Shown here piece after piece: positions 15,201 to 24,090 of a stretch of DNA of 46,574 bases. Each line of letters starts with the position of its first letter. Position 1 is the first letter of the stretch. This DNA comes from an uncultured Roseburia sp. Lineage in GTDB: Bacteria > Bacillota_A > Clostridia > Lachnospirales > Lachnospiraceae. The stretch spans positions 1 through 46,574 of the forward strand of contig CAAEAE010000002.1 in assembly GCA_900753715.1 (NCBI GenBank), in the 5' to 3' direction. The notes below the pieces were generated by a model that made no database searches, was not told the DNA's origin, and was given only the letters and a program-made list of their open reading frames with translations. A program made the translations under genes and the position numbers.

Positions 15201-17111
15201 GTGGAACAGGGTTTTGTGAAAGTTGCGGCGCTGACACCAAAGATTCGGGTGGCAGATGTTTACTACAACACGGAGATTATTTGTGAGCAGATAAAAGAAG
15301 CGGCAGAAAAAGGAGCAAAGGTGATTGTGCTCCCGGAGCTTTGTATCACGGGTTATACCTGTGGAGATTTATTCTGGCAGGAAAAACTTCTTGCAGAGGC
15401 AAAAAAAGCGCTTCTTACGATTGCGGCACGCACAGTGGAAATGGATTGCATTGCATTTGTAGGACTTCCGTTTGCATATCACGGAGCACTTTATAATGTT
15501 GCGGCAGCAGTGAATCGTGGAAAGGTATTGGGACTTGTGCCAAAGACGTTTTTGCCGAATTACAATGAATTTTATGAGGCACGTCATTTTACAAGAGGAA
15601 TGGAAGCGGCAGTGGAAGTTTCGCTTGCAGATGGGACAACGGTTCCGATGGGAACGAATCTGATTTTTGGATGTGAGGAGATGCCAAATCTTCGAATTGC
15701 GGCAGAAATCTGTGAGGACCTCTGGACACCGGCACCGCCAAGCGTCCGTCATGCGTTAAACGGTGCAAATCTGATTGTGAATCTGTCGGCATCGGATGAA
15801 ACAACCGGAAAAGACATTTACCGGAGAGAGCTAGTCGGCGGACAGTCGGCACGGTTAATCTGCGGCTATATCTATTGCAGTGCCGGAGACGGCGAATCTA
15901 CGCAGGATGTCGTCTATGCGGGACACAACCTGATTGCGGAAAACGGACGGATTCTTGCAGAGGCGGGACGCTTTTTAAATGAGAGCATTTTTTCTGAGAT
16001 TGATGTCAACCGTATGGAGGCAGAGCGTGCCCGTATGACAACTTACGAGATGCGCTGGGACGGTTATTGCGAGATTTCATTTTCCTTAAAGTTAGAGAAG
16101 ACAAACCTTACGAGAACCATTGACCCGATGCCGTTTGTGCCGGGCAATCTCACAGAGCGCAGTAAGCGCTGTGATGAAATCCTGTCGATTCAGGCGATGG
16201 GCTTAAAAAAACGTATGGAGCACACAAACTGCAGGACCGCAGTCGTTGGAATTTCGGGCGGACTGGATTCTACCCTGGCGCTGCTTGTGACCGTGCGCGC
16301 CTTTGACATGCTTGGGCTTGACCGCCATGGAATCAAGGCGGTCACAATGCCGGGCTTCGGTACGACCGACCGCACCTATGACAATGCGGTGAACCTGATT
16401 TCCTGCCTGAATGCAGAGTTTTTGGAGGTCGATATCAAAGAGGCGGTCAATATTCATTTCCGTGATATCGGACAGGACCCGTCGGTGCATGATGTGACTT
16501 ATGAGAATGGACAGGCGAGAGAGCGGACACAGATTTTGATGGATATTGCCAATAAAGCAAGCGGTATGGTAATTGGAACCGGAGATCTCTCCGAGCTTGC
16601 GCTTGGCTGGGCAACCTATAACGGAGACCATATGTCTATGTATGCGGTGAATGCGTCTGTGCCAAAGACATTGGTGCGCCATCTGGTACGCTATTATGCG
16701 GACACCTGTGGGGACGAGAAGTTAAAAGCTGTCCTGCTTGACGTGCTCGATACCCCGGTATCTCCGGAGCTATTGCCGCCGGAGGACGGAAAGATTTCCC
16801 AGAAAACCGAGGATTTGGTGGGACCTTATGAGCTGCACGATTTCTTCCTATATTATATGATGCGTCAGAGCTTTGCTCCGGCGAAAGTGTATCGTCTGGC
16901 AAAGCTTGCATTTGGGGAAAGCTATGATGATGCAACTATCTTAAAATGGTTAAAAACCTTTTACAGACGGTTCTTTGCACAGCAGTTTAAACGTTCCTGC
17001 CTGCCGGACGGACCGAAGGTGGGAAGTGTTGCCGTTTCACCGAGAGGGGATTTGCGGATGCCTTCGGATGCCTGCGTGCATATCTGGATGGAAGAGATAG
17101 AGAGACTCTAA
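15201..17111 (+). CDS. nadE: Glutamine-dependent NAD+ synthetase
   Basis: This 636-residue, two-domain enzyme amidates deamido-NAD with ATP, taking ammonia from glutamine. The N-terminal nitrilase-fold glutaminase has the Glu46-Lys115-Cys171 triad (VLPELCITGY, VPKTFLPNY, EICEDLW). The C-terminal synthetase has the ATP pyrophosphatase loop SGGLDST (about 352-358) and the GTGDLSELALGW segment. The length matches the long, bacterial glutamine-dependent form rather than the short ammonia-dependent one. It starts at GTG 15201 with AGGAGG 8 nt upstream, and the aldo-keto reductase gene follows 14 nt downstream. Confidence 0.94.
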   Translation: MEQGFVKVAALTPKIRVADVYYNTEIICEQIKEAAEKGAKVIVLPELCITGYTCGDLFWQEKLLAEAKKALLTIAARTVEMDCIAFVGLPFAYHGALYNVAAAVNRGKVLGLVPKTFLPNYNEFYEARHFTRGMEAAVEVSLADGTTVPMGTNLIFGCEEMPNLRIAAEICEDLWTPAPPSVRHALNGANLIVNLSASDETTGKDIYRRELVGGQSARLICGYIYCSAGDGESTQDVVYAGHNLIAENGRILAEAGRFLNESIFSEIDVNRMEAERARMTTYEMRWDGYCEISFSLKLEKTNLTRTIDPMPFVPGNLTERSKRCDEILSIQAMGLKKRMEHTNCRTAVVGISGGLDSTLALLVTVRAFDMLGLDRHGIKAVTMPGFGTTDRTYDNAVNLISCLNAEFLEVDIKEAVNIHFRDIGQDPSVHDVTYENGQARERTQILMDIANKASGMVIGTGDLSELALGWATYNGDHMSMYAVNASVPKTLVRHLVRYYADTCGDEKLKAVLLDVLDTPVSPELLPPEDGKISQKTEDLVGPYELHDFFLYYMMRQSFAPAKVYRLAKLAFGESYDDATILKWLKTFYRRFFAQQFKRSCLPDGPKVGSVAVSPRGDLRMPSDACVHIWMEEIERL

Positions 17112-17125
17112 ATTAGGAGGAAGAA

Positions 17126-18304
17126 ATGCAGTATCGGAAGGACCGGAAGGGAAATGAAATTTCTGCATTGGGATACGGATGTATGCGTTTTACCAAAAAG
17201 GGCGGAAATGTTGACCTTGAGAAAGCAGAGCGTGAGGTATTAGCGGCGATTGAAGCGGGGGTCAATTATCTTGACACAGCCTATGTCTATGCGGGAAATG
17301 AAGTTGCAGTGGGAGAGATTTTAGCGCGCACGAACACCAGAGACAAGGTGTATCTTGCCACCAAGCTGCCACATTATCTCATCAAATCCATTGACGGTGT
17401 GGAAAAAATGTTCCGGGAGGAGCTGCGGCGTTTACAGACCGACCATATTGACTACTATCTGATGCATATGCTCACCGACATTCCGACCTGGGAGCGGTTA
17501 AAAAAGCTTGGAATGGAACAGTGGATAAAAGGGAAACTTGTAAGCGGTGAAATTCGTAACATCGGATTTTCCTATCACGGAAATACAGAGATGTTTCAGA
17601 AACTGGTAGACGCATACGACTGGGATTTCTGCCAGATTCAGTATAACTATATGGATGAGCACTCGCAGGCGGGCGTGGAAGGACTGCGCTATGCAAACAA
17701 AAAGGGGCTTCCGGTCATTATTATGGAGCCACTTCGGGGCGGACGACTGGTGAACCTTTTGCCGGAGAGCGCAAAGGAGCTGTTTGAGAGGGATGAGGAA
17801 AAACGGACGCCGGCGGAACTGGCACTCAAGTGGTTATACGACCAGCCGGAAGTGACCTGTGTGCTTTCCGGAATGAATTCCTTAGAGATGGTAGAACAGA
17901 ATGTAAAGACAGCCTGTGAATCTCCGGTGGGCTGTCTGACGGAGTCCGACAGGCGGCTGATTGAGCAGGTGAAAGAAGAGATTGCAAAGAAAGTGAAAGT
18001 CGGCTGTACCGGATGCGGATACTGTATGCCCTGTCCGCGCGGTGTGGACATTCCGGGAACCTTCCGCTGCTACAACGCAATGTACTCGGAGGGAAAACAG
18101 GGCGGCAGAAAAGAATATCTACAGTGTACGGCGTTCCGCAAGGATACCAGCAGTGCCTCCCAGTGTATTTCCTGTGGCAAGTGTGAGACGCACTGCCCAC
18201 AGCAGATACCTATCCGTAAGGAGTTAAAACAGGCAGCAAAGGAATTAGAGACGGTGCGCTATAAGGCGATGAAGACAGCAATTCAGATATTTCACTTGTG
18301 GTAA
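17126..18304 (+). CDS. Aldo/keto reductase with C-terminal 4Fe-4S domain
   Basis: The first about 280 residues form the AKR barrel with the catalytic tetrad D50, Y55, K80 and H114 (YLDTAYVY, LATKLP, YYLMHML). The C-terminal about 110 residues carry two cysteine clusters, C294-C297-C300-C303 and C347-C350-C353-C357, typical of AKRs that bind iron-sulfur clusters. Such enzymes are common in anaerobic Firmicutes, and electron donor and substrate are generally unknown. The start has AGGAGG 7 nt upstream. It is the last gene of the unit from 13497, before a bidirectional terminator. Confidence 0.9.
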   Translation: MQYRKDRKGNEISALGYGCMRFTKKGGNVDLEKAEREVLAAIEAGVNYLDTAYVYAGNEVAVGEILARTNTRDKVYLATKLPHYLIKSIDGVEKMFREELRRLQTDHIDYYLMHMLTDIPTWERLKKLGMEQWIKGKLVSGEIRNIGFSYHGNTEMFQKLVDAYDWDFCQIQYNYMDEHSQAGVEGLRYANKKGLPVIIMEPLRGGRLVNLLPESAKELFERDEEKRTPAELALKWLYDQPEVTCVLSGMNSLEMVEQNVKTACESPVGCLTESDRRLIEQVKEEIAKKVKVGCTGCGYCMPCPRGVDIPGTFRCYNAMYSEGKQGGRKEYLQCTAFRKDTSSASQCISCGKCETHCPQQIPIRKELKQAAKELETVRYKAMKTAIQIFHLW

Positions 18305-18323
18305 CAGGAGAATTTTAAAATAT

Positions 18324-18375
18324 AAAAAATACAGCCTGTAAAAAACAATTTTGTTTTTCACAGGCTGTATTTTTT
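18324..18375. terminator. Bidirectional terminator
   Basis: AAAAATACAGCCTGT (18325-18339) pairs perfectly with ACAGGCTGTATTTTT (18360-18374), with an inner AAAACAA/TTGTTTT stem. A- and T-runs at the two ends let it serve the aldo-keto reductase on plus and the PAP2 gene on minus. Confidence 0.88.
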
Positions 18376-18383
18376 ATAATGGT

Positions 18384-19079
18384 TTAAATTCGGTTCAGCT
18401 TACGTTCGTATTTGCGCTGGCGTACCGGAACATCAACAGGGGTTGGACGGTATACAATCGAAATCAGAAAGATTGCCATCAAAAATCCGGTTGCCACGTC
18501 GAAAACAGAGTGCTGTTTTAAAAACATTGTGGATAAAATAATGCTTGTCGCAAGAACCGCACTTCCGATGCGTACCACATAGTTCTTGCGGAAGTTCTCA
18601 CTGTGCCATACTGCCTGTGTGACAGCAATGGAATTAAATACGTGAATACTTGGAAACAGATTCGTTGACGTATCGGTAGCATATAACCTCTGCACCAGAT
18701 GAACAAAAATGTTGTCGCGTTCAAAACTCGTCGGGCGCAGGTAATGTCCATTCGGATAAAGTGTGGAAATTACTAAAAATACGGTCATGCCGGTAAAGAG
18801 CACGGCGCAGAGTCTGAAGTATTCATCTTTATTTTTGAAATAGAAATAGCCAAGTCCCCATGCGATATAAGCAAACCAGAGAAAATAGGGAATGATAAAA
18901 TATTCACAAAATGGAATTTTATCATCTAATCCCACATGGATTACATGAAAATGTGTCGTTACGGTCTTCTCAAGGTAGCCAAACCACGGAAGATAAATCA
19001 GAAAATATAAAAGCAGCAGTCCATGTTTGTTTCGCTCAATGAAAGCGCGGATGCGCTGTCTGGTCGATTCTTTTTTCAT
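18384..19079 (-). CDS. PAP2-superfamily membrane phosphatase
   Basis: The 231-residue protein has about five to six membrane helices and the PAP2 signature pieces: RPTS near the middle, PSIHVFNS and KQHSVFDV, with His residues of the catalytic dyad in the last two. Members remove phosphate from lipid phosphates such as undecaprenyl pyrophosphate, phosphatidate or inositol lipids, with the active site outside the membrane. The start at 19079 (MKKESTRQ) has GGTGGAG 6 nt upstream; a longer frame to 19151 lacks a site. It stands alone between two transcripts. Substrate unknown. Confidence 0.78.
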   Translation of the reverse strand: MKKESTRQRIRAFIERNKHGLLLLYFLIYLPWFGYLEKTVTTHFHVIHVGLDDKIPFCEYFIIPYFLWFAYIAWGLGYFYFKNKDEYFRLCAVLFTGMTVFLVISTLYPNGHYLRPTSFERDNIFVHLVQRLYATDTSTNLFPSIHVFNSIAVTQAVWHSENFRKNYVVRIGSAVLATSIILSTMFLKQHSVFDVATGFLMAIFLISIVYRPTPVDVPVRQRKYERKLNRI

Positions 19080-19251
19080 AATAATCTCCACCTTTTGAAC
19101 CTTTTGAAATCTTTCGACTGCGATTATAGCACAGTGAAATCTGTGAAACAATTACCTTCCTTCTTTTTTAAGAAAGATTATCTAAAATTTAAGAAATACT
19201 TAAAGGAAGGAAGTCTCTTTTGTGCAATTTTCTGATGTAAATTTTTCGTGG

Positions 19252-19280
19252 TTGACAGAGATGGGAAAACTGGATAATAA
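19252..19280 (+). promoter_or_regulatory. Strong predicted promoter of the L,D-transpeptidase
   Basis: Consensus TTGACA (19252-19257), 17-nt spacer and TAATAA (19275-19280). A palindrome-like CTTCCTTC/GAAGGAAG arrangement lies upstream around 19155-19212. Confidence 0.8.
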
Positions 19281-19316
19281 TAGGAAGAACTGAGGAAAAA
19301 GAAAGGAAACAAAAAC

Positions 19317-21056
19317 GTGGAACATACAACAGAAAAAGAAACTAAAAAACGCCGAAAATGGGGATGGATTGTAATCGGTGTGATTTTAATTCTCCTGATT
19401 GCAGCCTACATTGGAACGGGAATTTATTTTCAGAGCCATTTTGGCTTTCACACCTCGATTGATGGAATTGATATCAGTAAAAAGACGGTCGGGGAAGTGG
19501 AGGAACTGATTTCACAGGAAATTTCTGCCTATGAGTTAAATATCACTGGAAGAGAGGAAACGGACGAGAAGATTTCCGGTACGACAATTGACATTCATCC
19601 AGTGTTTTCCGGCGAGATAGAGGCTCTGAAAAGTGAGCAGAACGGATTTACATGGGCAGCAACGCTGTTTCGCAAGACGGAGTGGACACTGGACAAAGTG
19701 GTAGCGTATGATGAGACGGCACTTGAAAAGGTTCTGTCATCCTTATCCTGTGTGCAAAACGGTCGTACACCGGTAAATGCAGAATGCTCAGATTACATAA
19801 CAGGAACCGGATATACCTTAATTCCGGCGGACTACGGAACCAAAATTGATGAGAACAAGCTCTCACAGAAGGTAGATGAGGCGGTCATGACGCTTCAGGG
19901 AAGCCTTGATTTGGAAGAGCAAGACTGCTACATTGCACCAGAAATCGGCGATGATGATGAAAAGCTGTTAACTTCCATTGAAAGCTTAAACCGTTACGCT
20001 GGAGTCACGATTACTTATGATTTTGATGAAAAGCAGGAAGTATTAGATGGAGAGCGGATTCATGAGTGGCTGTCACTTGATTCGGATGGAGCAGTACAGG
20101 TGGATGAGGAAGGAATACTTGCGTTTGTAAAAGAACTGGCTTCCGCCTATAATACTGCTTATCAGCCGAAAACATTCAAAACCTCCTATGGCTCGACGGT
20201 GACGATTACCGGAGGCGCCTATGGCTGGAAGATTGACAATGCAGGGGAAGTGGAGCAGATTCTTGCGGACCTTGCAGCCGGGGAGAGCACAGAGCGTGAG
20301 CCGGTGTACTCCTTGCGTGCAAACAGCCATGGGGAAAATGACTACGGCAATTCCTATGTGGAAATCAATATCACGATGCAGCACCTTTTTGTATACAAGG
20401 ATGGCGTGCTTGTGGTCGAGAGTGATTTTGTTTCCGGAAATATTGCAGACGGGCATGGAACACCAAACGGTGCATTTCCGGTGACCTATACGACAACAAA
20501 TGCGACCTTAAGGGGTGCGGACTATGAGACACCGGTTGCGTTCTGGATGCCGTTTAACGGAAATATCGGAATGCACGATGCAACCTGGAGAAAAACGTTT
20601 GGCGGTAATATTTATAAGATGAACGGTTCCCACGGATGTATCAACCTGCCGTATAGCGTGGCAGAAAAGATTTATAACACCATTGACCAGGGATATGCGG
20701 TTTTAGTTTATACAACACCGGGAACTGAGAGTGCGGAGATTCAGGCACAGGATGCAGCAGTGGTTGTCAGCATTATTGATTCCATTGGAGAAGTGACGTT
20801 AGAGAGCCAGAGCACGATTGCATCAGCACGCAATTTATACGATGTACTGCCGGATTCGGCAAAGGCGCTGGTGACCAATTATGATGTGCTTGTCAATGAT
20901 GAGGCAGTGTATGCTATTCTCGCGGCAGGTGGAACAGTGGAACAGCAGCCGGCAGAGGAACAGCAGCCGACAGAGGAGCAACAGCAGCCGACACAGGAGC
21001 AACAGCAGCCGACACAGGAGCAACAGCCTGCACAGGAGCAGGCTGCGGAAGAGTAG
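19317..21056 (+). CDS. L,D-transpeptidase (YkuD) with peptidoglycan-binding domain
   Basis: The 579-residue cell-wall enzyme has a basic start, a membrane anchor at about residues 17-36, a long external region of the PG_binding_4 type (FHTSIDGIDISKKTVGEVEE), and a YkuD catalytic domain. The catalytic motif SHGCIN has His439 and Cys441. It makes 3-3 peptidoglycan cross-links or links proteins to peptidoglycan. After the YkuD domain is a region of about 80 residues, then a low-complexity Gln/Pro/Glu tail with a 21-bp perfect DNA repeat (20979-20999, 21000-21020) and degenerate copies before it. The GTG start has GAAAGGAAA upstream. Confidence 0.9.
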   Translation: MEHTTEKETKKRRKWGWIVIGVILILLIAAYIGTGIYFQSHFGFHTSIDGIDISKKTVGEVEELISQEISAYELNITGREETDEKISGTTIDIHPVFSGEIEALKSEQNGFTWAATLFRKTEWTLDKVVAYDETALEKVLSSLSCVQNGRTPVNAECSDYITGTGYTLIPADYGTKIDENKLSQKVDEAVMTLQGSLDLEEQDCYIAPEIGDDDEKLLTSIESLNRYAGVTITYDFDEKQEVLDGERIHEWLSLDSDGAVQVDEEGILAFVKELASAYNTAYQPKTFKTSYGSTVTITGGAYGWKIDNAGEVEQILADLAAGESTEREPVYSLRANSHGENDYGNSYVEINITMQHLFVYKDGVLVVESDFVSGNIADGHGTPNGAFPVTYTTTNATLRGADYETPVAFWMPFNGNIGMHDATWRKTFGGNIYKMNGSHGCINLPYSVAEKIYNTIDQGYAVLVYTTPGTESAEIQAQDAAVVVSIIDSIGEVTLESQSTIASARNLYDVLPDSAKALVTNYDVLVNDEAVYAILAAGGTVEQQPAEEQQPTEEQQQPTQEQQQPTQEQQPAQEQAAEE

Positions 21057-21069
21057 CCATTTATGTAAT

Positions 21070-21100
21070 TTTGTTGCAGAATTGGAAAACTTTGTTGCAG
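21070..21100 (+). promoter_or_regulatory. Direct repeat, likely activator or repressor site of galK-galT
   Basis: TTTGTTGCAG occurs exactly at 21070-21079 and again at 21091-21100. The 21-bp period is two helical turns on the same DNA face, and the pair ends 15 nt before the -35 box. This is the geometry of a class of activator sites such as those of AraC-family proteins (inference). Confidence 0.5.
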
Positions 21101-21115
21101 TTTGGGGGAATTCCA

Positions 21116-21143
21116 TTGAAAAGATATTCCGGCAAAGTATAAT
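21116..21143 (+). promoter_or_regulatory. Predicted galK promoter
   Basis: TTGAAA (21116-21121), 16-nt spacer and TATAAT (21138-21143), 48 nt before the galK start. Confidence 0.7.
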
Positions 21144-21190
21144 GAAATCAACATACAAAGAAAAATAATCATTTTAGGAGAAAATGGAAT

Positions 21191-22360
21191 ATGGTTTGGG
21201 AAAATGTATTAGAAAAATTCAAAGAGCTGTTTGGCGGCGAAGGCGAGATTGGCGTTTATTTTGCACCGGGACGTGTCAACATGATTGGGGAGCATACAGA
21301 TTATAACGGAGGTCATGTATTCCCCTGTGCACTGACCATCGGAACCTATGGTGTGGCGAGAAAGAGAGAGGACAAAAAGCTTCGCTTTTATTCCATGAAC
21401 TTTGAGCAGCTCGGCATCATCGAATCTTCCGTTGAGGACTTAAAGCCGGAGAAGGAAGCTGACTGGACGAACTATCCCAAGGGTGTGATGTGGGCATTTG
21501 GCGAGAAAGGAATGAAGGTCACACAGGGAATGGATATCGTATTGTTCGGAAATATCCCGAATGGCTCTGGACTTTCCTCTTCTGCATCTGTAGAAGTGCT
21601 GACCGGATTTATTCTGCGCGATATGTTCGGATTTGACGTGACCAATCAGGATTTGGCATTAATCGGCCAGTATTCCGAGAATAAGTTTAACGGCGTCAAC
21701 TGTGGTATTATGGATCAGTTTGCAATTGCAATGGGCAAGAAGGGAAATGCAATCTTTTTGGACACTGCAACCTTACAGTATGAGTATGCACCGATTGAAC
21801 TTGCAGATGCAAAAATCGTGATTTCCTGCAGCAACAAGAAGCGCGGACTCGGCGATTCCAAATACAATGAAAGACGAAGCGAGTGCGAACGTGCACTGGC
21901 AGAACTGAAAGAGGTTGTAAAGATTGAGTCACTCGGAGACCTCACAGAGGAACAGTTCGAGCAGTACAAGGATGCGATTAAAGAGGAAGTATGTAAAAAA
22001 CGTGCGAAGCATGCCGTTTATGAGAACCAGAGAACAATTCACGCTGTCCGTGCACTGAAAGAAAATAATGTTGCACTGTTTGGAAAGCTGATGAACGAAT
22101 CCCATGTTTCCCTACGTGATGATTATGAGGTAACCGGCATTGAGCTTGATACCTTGGTAGAAGAGGCATGGAAAATTGATGGTGTCATCGGAGCGCGTAT
22201 GACAGGAGCCGGATTCGGCGGATGTACTGTCAGCATTGTAAAGGATGCGGCAGTGGAAACTTTTATCCGGGAAGTCGGAGCAGCTTACGAGAAGAAGATT
22301 GGATATGCGGCTGATTTTTATGTGGTAGAAATCGGAGATGGTCCTGTAAAACTTGCATAA
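21191..22360 (+). CDS. galK: Galactokinase
   Basis: The 389-residue GHMP-family kinase phosphorylates galactose to galactose 1-phosphate with ATP, the first step of the Leloir pathway. Visible: the galactokinase signature GRVNMIGEHTDYNGGHVFPC, the ATP loop GLSSSASVEV, GVNCGIMDQF with the catalytic Asp, and the C-terminal GARMTGAGFGGCTVSIV. It starts at ATG 21191 with AGGAG 9 nt upstream. It is followed 31 nt later by galT, so the two form a galactose operon; no galE or galM is here. Confidence 0.95.
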   Translation: MVWENVLEKFKELFGGEGEIGVYFAPGRVNMIGEHTDYNGGHVFPCALTIGTYGVARKREDKKLRFYSMNFEQLGIIESSVEDLKPEKEADWTNYPKGVMWAFGEKGMKVTQGMDIVLFGNIPNGSGLSSSASVEVLTGFILRDMFGFDVTNQDLALIGQYSENKFNGVNCGIMDQFAIAMGKKGNAIFLDTATLQYEYAPIELADAKIVISCSNKKRGLGDSKYNERRSECERALAELKEVVKIESLGDLTEEQFEQYKDAIKEEVCKKRAKHAVYENQRTIHAVRALKENNVALFGKLMNESHVSLRDDYEVTGIELDTLVEEAWKIDGVIGARMTGAGFGGCTVSIVKDAAVETFIREVGAAYEKKIGYAADFYVVEIGDGPVKLA

Positions 22361-22391
22361 TGGCAGAGACTGCATCAGGAGAGTGTGAAAT

Positions 22392-23963
22392 ATGATTCAG
22401 GAAAAAATATTGGAATTAACCGAATATGGAATGGTGACAGGGCTTGTTGCACCGGAGGACAAACGCTATACCATCAACCGTTTGTTAGAGCTTTTCGGAT
22501 TGGAGGAGCTGACCGATGAGACCGTAGAGGCATATGAGAAGCGCACACCGATGGACCGCACTGCGGCAGAGGAAGCACTTGAGGGAATCCTTGAGGAAAT
22601 GCTTGATTATGCAGCAGAGGAAGGACTTCTTCCGGAAAATACGATTACATACCGTGATTTGTTTGATACCAAGATTATGGGAATGTTAGTTCCGCTTCCA
22701 AGTCAGGTGACAGCACATTTTATGGAACTTTATCGTGAAGAGGGTGCACAGGCGGCAACCGATTATTTTTATCAGTTAAGCCGTGATACAAACTATATTC
22801 GCAGATATCGTATCAAAAAGGACCGCAAGTGGACGGCTGAAACCGAATTTGGAACGCTTGACATCACGATTAATCTGTCAAAACCGGAAAAGGATCCGAA
22901 AGCGATTGCGGCGGCAAAGCTTGCAAAACAGAGTGGTTATCCGAAATGCCTGCTCTGCAAGGAAAATGAGGGTTACGCAGGAAGAGTCAATCATCCGGCA
23001 AGACAGAATCACCGCATTATTCCGGTGAAGATTAACGGCAGTGACTGGTTTTTCCAGTATTCACCATATGTATACTACAACGAGCACTGCATTATTTTTA
23101 ACGCAAACCACACGCCGATGAAGATTGAGCGTGCAACATTTGCAAAGCTGCTTGATTTTGTGGAACAGTTCCCACATTATTTTGTCGGCTCCAACGCAGA
23201 TCTTCCGATTGTAGGCGGTTCTATCTTAAGCCATGACCATTTCCAGGGCGGACATTATGAATTTGCAATGGCAAAGGCTCCGGTAGAAAAAACGATTACG
23301 TTTGAGGGATACGAGGATGTTACGGCAGGAATTGTAAAATGGCCGATGTCTGTTATCCGTATCCGCAGCGCAAAAAAAGAGCATCTGATTGAGCTTGCAG
23401 ATAATATTTTACAGGTATGGCGCGGATATACGGATGAAGCTGCCTTTGTATTTGCAGAGACAGACGGAGAACCGCACAACACGATTACGCCGATTGCGAG
23501 AAGACGGGGAGAGGATTTCGAGCTTGACCTCGTACTGCGCAACAACATCACGACGAAGGAGCATCCGCTTGGTGTTTACCATCCGCATGCAAAGCTTCAT
23601 CATATCAAGAAAGAAAATATCGGTTTGATTGAGGTCATGGGACTTGCGGTGCTTCCGGCACGTCTTAAGGATGAGATGGCGGCACTCGAGCAGGCACTTT
23701 TGGACGGTGCAAATCTCAGAGAGGATGAGGTTTTGGCAAAGCACGCAGACTGGGTAGAGGAATTCCTTCCGAAGTATGGATTTACAGCGGGAAACGGCCT
23801 TGAAGGGGAAGTGACACCGGAGCGGTTACAGGAGATCCTTCGCACCGAAATCGGTCTGGTATTCTCGGAAGTTTTAACCGATGCCGGAGTTTATAAATGC
23901 ACCGAAGAAGGCAGAGCGGCATTTGAGCGCTTTGTAGGTGCAGTGAACACAGAGAAAAGATAG
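22392..23963 (+). CDS. galT: UDP-glucose--hexose-1-phosphate uridylyltransferase, class II
   Basis: The 523-residue enzyme exchanges UMP between UDP-glucose and galactose 1-phosphate, completing the Leloir step after galK. Its length and the segments SILSHDHFQGGHYEFAM and YHPHAKLHHIKKENIGLIEV identify the class II (Firmicutes) GalT rather than the 350-residue class I with HPHPH. The N-terminal about 150 residues are helical and specific to class II. It starts at ATG 22392 after AGGAGAG. It is second gene of the operon. Confidence 0.95.
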   Translation: MIQEKILELTEYGMVTGLVAPEDKRYTINRLLELFGLEELTDETVEAYEKRTPMDRTAAEEALEGILEEMLDYAAEEGLLPENTITYRDLFDTKIMGMLVPLPSQVTAHFMELYREEGAQAATDYFYQLSRDTNYIRRYRIKKDRKWTAETEFGTLDITINLSKPEKDPKAIAAAKLAKQSGYPKCLLCKENEGYAGRVNHPARQNHRIIPVKINGSDWFFQYSPYVYYNEHCIIFNANHTPMKIERATFAKLLDFVEQFPHYFVGSNADLPIVGGSILSHDHFQGGHYEFAMAKAPVEKTITFEGYEDVTAGIVKWPMSVIRIRSAKKEHLIELADNILQVWRGYTDEAAFVFAETDGEPHNTITPIARRRGEDFELDLVLRNNITTKEHPLGVYHPHAKLHHIKKENIGLIEVMGLAVLPARLKDEMAALEQALLDGANLREDEVLAKHADWVEEFLPKYGFTAGNGLEGEVTPERLQEILRTEIGLVFSEVLTDAGVYKCTEEGRAAFERFVGAVNTEKR

Positions 23964-24025
23964 AAGATGTATATTTACTTCTATGTGGTAATGTAGTAAA
24001 ATTTGTTACAACACAGAAGGGAGAA

Positions 24026-24058
24026 ACAAACGGCTGCCTTGTGGCAGCCGTTTGTGTT
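24026..24058 (+). terminator. Hairpin after galT
   Basis: A perfect 13-bp stem ACAAACGGCTGCC (24026-24038) with its complement at 24043-24055 and loop TTGT. The T-tract after it is poor, so it may be an incomplete terminator or a leader structure for the aminotransferase gene 35 nt downstream. Confidence 0.6.
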
Positions 24059-24090
24059 ACTTTATAGGTATACTTCAAAGGAGAAGAAGG

